The position numbers and the translations under genes are program-made. The notes beneath the pieces were generated by a model. The model did no database searches and had not been told where the DNA came from. It saw only the letters and a program-made list of their open reading frames with translations. A stretch of DNA of 64,000 nt from contig OZ024903.1 of assembly GCA_964017125.1 (NCBI GenBank), forward strand, positions 65,997,163-66,061,162, in the 5' to 3' direction. Shown piece by piece: positions 58,326-64,000 of this stretch. How positions within the stretch are numbered: the first letter of the stretch is position 1; the number at the start of each line of letters is the position of its first letter. This DNA is from Flabesymbios commensalis. Its lineage: Eukaryota; Annelida; Polychaeta; Terebellida; Flabelligeridae.

Positions 58326-58587
58326 TAGGGGCGGATCTAGCTTTTCACTGACGGGGGGGGGGGTAAAACTTGACAAAGTAATATTTCACTGCTGTGCGGA
58401 GTCCGGGGGGCCCACCCGGGATTTTTTTTTATTTCCAAAGCTTTATCTTGCAATCTAAGGCATATTGGGCACTGTTTATCCCTCAGTGTGTAACCAGTTC
58501 ACAAGGAAACCCTAAAGTAAGATTATACATTTTTTTCGAGGGGGTGGGGTTGAACCCTCCCCCCTCCTCCCTTGGATCCGCCCCTGG
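58326..58587. mobile_element. ~262-bp hAT-like MITE
   Basis: TAGGGGCGGATCTAGC at the left and TTGGATCCGCCCCTGG at the right form the inverted repeat typical of CAGGGGCGGATCCA-type hAT elements. Inside there are G-rich and C-rich tracts near the ends. No clear 8-bp target duplication could be read. Confidence 0.7.
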
Positions 58588-58760
58588 ATAATCATTGTAG
58601 ATTGGTTTGTTTTATGTAGGTATCTGCCAGTGAACCTGATATAGGCCTACACTGGTGGTGTACATCAGGACATCAGAGGTCACTTAAACACCGATGTAAT
58701 GCTTCATTACTACCGGCAACTTAGCGTGAACCTAACGTACCGACATACACGATTACTTCA

Positions 58761-58825
58761 CCCAATGCTGTTTTAATGTTGGGCCAATGTCGTAGACAAT
58801 GGCCCAACTTTAAAACAGCATTGGG
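58761..58825. mobile_element. 65-bp palindromic element
   Basis: CCCAATGCTGTTTTAATGTT pairs with ACTTTAAAACAGCATTGGG around GGGCCAATGTCGTAGACAAT. Same length as 57069-57133. Confidence 0.9.
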
Positions 58826-59576
58826 TTCACGTATCCTGGGACAAGCGAGCGAGGTCAGAAGTCCAACTAGACGATGGCGCGTGATACTTGCGAGAGGTGA
58901 GAGAGAATCCTATGAAAACACTAGCTGGGTATTTCTAATTTCAGAGACAGAATAATAAAATCAGATAGCCCCTGGTGCTGTGTGATACTGAATACTGCAG
59001 GCGTCCTGACAGGAAGTAGACCGGCCGGAGCAAGGTCACTTTACATTCCCATAGGAAGAGCAAAATGTAGGCCATCTGCACCAGTCCAGTCTCAATTCAC
59101 GCCGAGCGTAGCTCAAGATTGCGTGCCGCAAATCACATAGCAGAGTGAAGATGCATGTAGGCATACTTGTGTGGACCGCATACTGAATCCTAAATGATCT
59201 GTATTAGCGTACGCATCTTCCCTACAGCAAGGCTGGGCTTCGGATGCGCATAGGCTATTCTGTCTTAACATGATACGTCCCTTATTTATCGTTTCATGGG
59301 GACCTATATACCACTTGCAGAATGACAGATATAAACGACATATAATTGTAATATATGTATAGAGATCTATTTACTCATTGTCACATTTATGGGTCACACA
59401 CATATGGTATATTTTGAATGAAATGCATTGAATTAGAAATCAATATAATCCACACCATATTGAATATAATTATACTTTTCTGTTTAATAAAATATTTTTC
59501 ACTCACCTTGTGCTTAAGGTGGTAGTTGCGGTCACTTTATTAGTTCACATGCTATTAAACTACCTAATAAGATCAC

Positions 59577-59637
59577 AGCAAACACGATCGTTGGGTCAAC
59601 ATCAAACCAAGATCAGGTAAACGCCTTATGTTTGCTG
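59577..59637. mobile_element. deleted palindromic element
   Basis: CAGCAAACACGATCGTTGGG and ACGCCTTATGTTTGCTG are outer arms of the family; the centre is missing. Confidence 0.5.
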
Positions 59638-61120
59638 TTGTTCTTGGATTTACAATTAAACGGATTTAAGCATGCCCATAATTAAAGAAACATAAGTTTA
59701 TGTAACCACTTTCCACGTAGTTCATTTGTTAACATGGATTATGTGCAAAGGCTGGTGATCATACAAAAACTCATAGATCAGTGATTTATTGTCTGAAATA
59801 ATACAATGTATTATATATAGTGTAATGTATTCTGAGATGGCAACCCCAGCTATTAACCAGCTGTCATCTGTGGAGAGTGAACCAGTGGGATGTACATGTC
59901 ATTGTTTTCAGTTACTTGAACGCTTACAGTTGAATCTACTTGATAAGTTATCGCGTTTATGGACAATCATGAATGCAGACTGGGGTGCTACAAATAGTTT
60001 ATATAATAAAAATAACAGAGTGCAATATTCTCTTTAGTGTACATTTTCCGATACCTCTATATTTTTGATCAACAACAAATGAGTGCTTCTGTATTTCTGT
60101 ACATATGACCTGTAGTAAACTGTTTTACAAACAGTAATGGTAGCGTGTTACAATATTGATCGTTATCGAATGACTAGACACCGTGGTATAGGATCACACC
60201 TGGATAAATCCAGAGCTACCCTGGATTCTGAAGGGGGTCCATCATACAAGACAGGGATCAATACGAAAAAAACAAGGTGGAATGCGTGCTAATAAATTGT
60301 ACGTTATCTCAGACTTAGTACACGTCTTTATTTGCTTCGGTTTGTTAAATGTACACTTTTACATTGATGATAAATTATATCATTTATATCATTATATTAT
60401 CAACCTTTTTGGTTCCTATGTTGAACTGTGAAATATATTGTCACTACAGAGTACATAATTACCAGTTTGGGATGTATTGTAGCCTACACTGTATACTGTA
60501 TATAGAATATCATCATTGATACAAAATAGGAATGTGTAGGCCTAAACAGCTGTAATGAGCTGTATTACATTGATACACGTCAGTATGTAAGGCCATACAG
60601 CATTTAGAGAGTGACCAAGGTTAGTGAGCTTAAAAACGAAAGATCGAAATGGACGAAATAACTCGAAATACAAGTAATAATTGATTTACTATTTTTGAAA
60701 CGATTTGACAGAAGAGCAAGCGAGTTGTTTCAATGTTTGAATTGAACATGTTGAATGTAAATTGTGCATCATGCTTTACTTATAAACGACTGACGCCCTC
60801 TATGGGTATACAATCAGTGGATTATATTAGCATATTTTGAAAAAAAAATCACCTACAAATAACATTTACAAATGTATATAGCACACACAAATAATCAAAA
60901 CCAATAATGCAGCAAATAAGGCGTGTATTTTTTTCCAAAATTAAAATCGAATACATTTCAAACGTTTAGCATATAATCGTGGGCTATAAACATTTTCATG
61001 GTGTAAAGCGATAAACAGATAAACACGTTTGATAACAATAATCTCAAAGAGATTTCTCCTTCGTCTTTTATATGCACACTGATGCGAGCGTCTGTTTGCA
61101 AGGTTATCTCTATCTTTATT
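59638..61120. other. non-coding stretch apart from one weak frame
   Basis: A hairpin-like ACCTGGATAAATCCAGAGCT lies near 60198. Otherwise AT-rich with no recognised element. Confidence 0.4.
59837..60037 (+). CDS. hypothetical small open frame
   Basis: From ATG at 59837 (context TCTGAGATGG) it encodes 66 residues: MATPAINQLSSVESEPVGCT, CHCFQLLERLQLNLLDKLSR and so on, ending at TAG after QYSL. Composition is more protein-like than the surrounding DNA, with a leucine-rich, possibly helical middle. No family recognised. It may be chance or part of a repeat. Confidence 0.2.
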   Translation: MATPAINQLSSVESEPVGCTCHCFQLLERLQLNLLDKLSRLWTIMNADWGATNSLYNKNNRVQYSL

Positions 61121-61191
61121 CCCAGTAAACACGAAACGTTTGTATAACATTTATACAAGGTTGGACCAACGTCGAAGACGTTGGGCCGACA
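61121..61191. mobile_element. truncated 109-bp palindromic element
   Basis: CCCAGTAAACACGAAACGTT through GGACCAACGTCGAAGACGTT, then the right arm is missing after GGGCCGACAT. Confidence 0.8.
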
Positions 61192-61506
61192 TTAAAATCA
61201 TAAACATCTTAGTGGTATCTTGAAGCATAATAATCAGATAATGTTGTGTATATTTATACCGATCAGACTGTTTAGCATTTTATTGCGGCTAGTTTTATCA
61301 ATCCGGTGCACTATGTATGATCCTGCAGTCACCCGCTTATTGAAAACTTTAAGTTCATACAAGGTTATGTGCTAACCTCAACTAAATCATGTATATGTCA
61401 CGCAACAGACCTATCTTCTGTACGCCCATTTTGTTTGATTGGAACTTGACATTGGTAGGTTCTTCACGCAAATATCACGTGATTCACCAGGTGATATCAT
61501 GTACAC

Positions 61507-61615
61507 CCCAGCAGACACAATATTTTGAGTCAATGTCGGTTTAACGTTGGTCCAGCGTCGTAGACGGTGGACCAACGTTAAACCAACATTGATTCAACGT
61601 ATTGTGTCTGCTGGG
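61507..61615. mobile_element. 109-bp palindromic element
   Basis: CCCAGCAGACACAATATTTT to ATTGTGTCTGCTGGG around TTGGTCCAGCGTCGTAGACG. Same length and ends as 7510 and 8518 but different arm sequence. Confidence 0.92.
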
Positions 61616-62876
61616 ACATGGTTTGGTCTTAAATCACGGAAGTTAACATGTGGCGTGTTGGTCACGTTTAAGCTGTCATTGTAGGCCTATTTTGCAAACA
61701 CAAAATGTCACATTTCAAAATGTCGACAAGATTATACAGTATTCGTCGAAATGTGAGTTATTTTTACCCATTTAAAGCTATGACAACCAGATACTGCTTC
61801 ACGTTTTTGTAAATTCGTGATTCCATGGGTTAATAATACTACAGACTTGGTCACCGTGGCCACTAAATTATAAAATCATTCAAATTGGTTCAAGTTTTAT
61901 GATATTTTTGTTTGTGAACTAATACCATGGCCATCATACCTGATGACCATCACTATAACATTTGTCAAATTACCAATATCATGTAATATTTTTATAATGC
62001 CCATGGCTAGAAATTTCCTGTCACACTTTTGGTGTTCAAGATGATATTCACTTGGCAAACGACCAGAGCACGAACACGTCTTTTATCGTGTCGTACATAA
62101 TAATTTGGTAGCATGCCACTTCATGAAACCGGACACTTTGAATGTTGTACTCAGCAAGGACAGGGAAAAAGAACTACATCATCCCTGACTGGGCTAAAAA
62201 TGAGATTATAATCTAATGTCAATGGAGAATAATACAAACAATGTACATACATGTATGCCTACAATGTATACAATCTGCAATTCCCCGCAACGGACCGGTC
62301 TTGTCGTTACGTGAATAGTTGTGGCAGTGTGACCCTCCCTGCTTTAGGATAGTATTTTTAAAAACAGTATGATTATGAGTGTTTTTACAGTATATTATAT
62401 TATGTAAACCGACTGTCTCGATAATCGCTTCCTTCGTTTCTTTGCACTTAAATCTTTCCAGTCACACTTTTCTTCAGGCTTATGTTACACCAGGCAAAGG
62501 GGATAGGAACTCGGTGTCTTGCGTGTTGCAATAAACATTATCTGATATTAATATACATGAAGAGGATATTGTGTACATTTGTTCTCACTGATGTAGACGC
62601 CTGACTGCAAGGATATTTCTATCATGCTTTGCTACATAAACATACCAAATTATATTTCACCTGTCATATTTTTGCAGCCTAATATTTTATATAATTATCA
62701 TTATTTTAAATCGTACACTTAGCGAGCTAAAGCGGCTTAGTACAGGGTCGTTATGCATTTGTATTGTTAAAAAAAATATTATTTGTATTACGTTCCAATA
62801 AACGAGTCGGAGCCTGCGTCTGTATATAGGTCCGTTTGTGGAAAGTGAGGCAGTGATTTCCTATTTATACATGTTA
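61616..62876. other. non-coding stretch
   Basis: No coding frame or repeat recognised. Confidence 0.45.
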
Positions 62877-63400
62877 AAGGGACTTCGTGGGATGACACCA
62901 ATGTGGGTAATTTGTTTTGTATGGGGCAGTGTATCCCGCAGATCACGACTTTCATTTTTTCAAATTTTTTAGATTTTTAAAAATCAGTTTAAATTGATTT
63001 TCTAAGAATCTGTAGTAAACCCAAGCAAACTATTTGTACGCATGAAGGATGATTGAATAGCAGCACAGCATTGGGCCACGTAGTGATGCCGTCGGCCTAG
63101 TGCTGTGTAGACAATCAGTGCTGAAGACACTCCCATGCCCTGAATTTCAGACACGAATTAAGATCAGTGTCTTTCATGTCGTCGGTCTGAGACGGTGGGT
63201 ATTGTATAAAGTGTTGTATAATGCACCCACTTTTGTTTACATGGCAATATACGACCTGGAAACTAGTTTAGTCTTTTTCAGTGTTTTTTTATTTTTTGGG
63301 ATTTTTTTATTATTTTTATTTAAGATCAGGAGGCTATGTAACTTCATATAAAAAAAATTGAAAAAAAATGACATGTCAACATATAATGTCCCTTTAGGAA
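62877..63400 (-). mobile_element. TTAAAGGGAC element, ~520 bp
   Basis: Left end TTAAAGGGACTTCGTGGGAT, right end ATGTCCCTTTAGG. The right half on the minus strand matches 15083-15310. Short terminal words AAAGGGAC are inverted. The 83-residue plus-strand frame 63100-63351 lies inside and is not a gene. A palindrome-family hairpin occupies 63061-63110. Confidence 0.6.
63061..63110. mobile_element. short palindromic element inside the TTAAAGGGAC element
   Basis: CAGCACAGCATTGGGCCACG and GTCGGCCTAGTGCTGTG are imperfect arms. Confidence 0.5.
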
Positions 63401-63577
63401 AATGGATGTTCCTATATCTAATTATATCAAACATTGTCTTAAACATTGTCCGTAGCAGTCAAAGTGCGTATGTGTCGCTAAAACGTTGTTCCTCCCGTAA
63501 CCAGTAGGCCTTTGAAGAAAATAATATGAAGCAGTAAACATGTTAACCCTTACACCGCTTATCACGACTATATTCCG

Positions 63578-63640
63578 TTTTATGAGTAACTTTGCCACAC
63601 CTGAAGTTGTGGATCGCGGTAGCAAGACACAACTCCAAGT
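63578..63640 (-). repeat. dispersed repeat shared with 28344-28400
   Basis: Minus strand carries TTGTGTCTTGCTACCGCGAT and CCACAACTTCAGGTGTGG. A GTTAACCCTTACACCGC element end lies just upstream at 63542. Confidence 0.7.
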
Positions 63641-64000
63641 GGATGAAAAACGATGTTCTAATGTAGCGTTTCAAGATTTGATAGTGAGAAGAAAATAACT
63701 GACTGATACATTTATTCATATATTTTTTTTTAAAACAGTTAAGAAGATTTAATATTTTAGTCGTCGAGGAGGTATAAACGGTTGAACTATGTCTAATTAT
63801 CAACACAAAGATAATTATTATATATACAGAACGAATATAAAGAGATTGCCTGTAAAATAGCACATCTATATTCTCTCCACCATGTTTATTTTGTTCACAT
63901 ATTGTGCAAAGATTATGTGATGATAATAAAAATAATAAAATGCCATGCTATCTCCTCTGTTAATTGACCCGAGTGTGATACTTCACAGAGACGTTTGAAG

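Noticed and set aside
63100-63351. 83-residue frame as a membrane protein
   Set aside because: The hydrophobic end comes from T-rich DNA inside a dispersed element that also occurs, in part, at 15083-15310.

Overview
The window is animal nuclear DNA, AT-rich by eye and almost free of genes. It holds eukaryotic satellites with higher-order periodicity, tRNA-derived SINE copies, LINE, P-like and BEL/Pao debris, many short DNA-transposon derivatives flanked by TTAA, and one caspase-family gene. The dispersed palindromes and the repeated phrase AGGCCTAC suggest a marine invertebrate deuterostome, perhaps an echinoderm. That placement is inference from general knowledge, not from a search.

Layout. 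1-3195: a diverged 59-bp satellite in 117-bp dimers. About 4.2-6.8 kb: three possible minus-strand exon pieces lying on both sides of a second, more uniform array of the same 59-bp family in the opposite orientation (4485-6475), which has a 295-bp pentameric higher-order repeat. 7-13 kb: a SINE, several palindromic elements of one 109-bp family, and a P-like transposase remnant. 13.3-17 kb: a composite element with long inverted arms and nested insertions. 17-23 kb: non-coding DNA with a clean 266-bp TTAA-flanked element. 23280-24074: the only convincing intact gene, an intronless caspase homologue in which both catalytic positions are substituted. 24-32.5 kb: hairpin elements, microsatellites, short tandem duplications and a LINE 3' fragment.

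32.7-49.4 kb is a large tandem array of two long units (offsets 7241 and 7755 bp) and a partial third. They are built from about twelve copies of a ~325-bp hairpin-bearing core, two minisatellites (9-bp TTTGGCACA/ATTGGCACA and 8-10-bp TTTTTGAC), a triplicated ~170-bp block and a captured SINE 3' part. The long open frames across the 9-bp minisatellite are artefacts of the 9-bp period. 49.4-64 kb returns to dispersed palindromes, a BEL/Pao fossil, an inverted-repeat element carrying a SINE, a hAT-like element, microsatellites and one weak small open frame.

No operon, rRNA gene, functional tRNA gene or CRISPR array is present. What organises the window is repeat biology: self-complementary elements, satellite higher-order structure, and new minisatellites that may have been seeded from neighbouring sequence.
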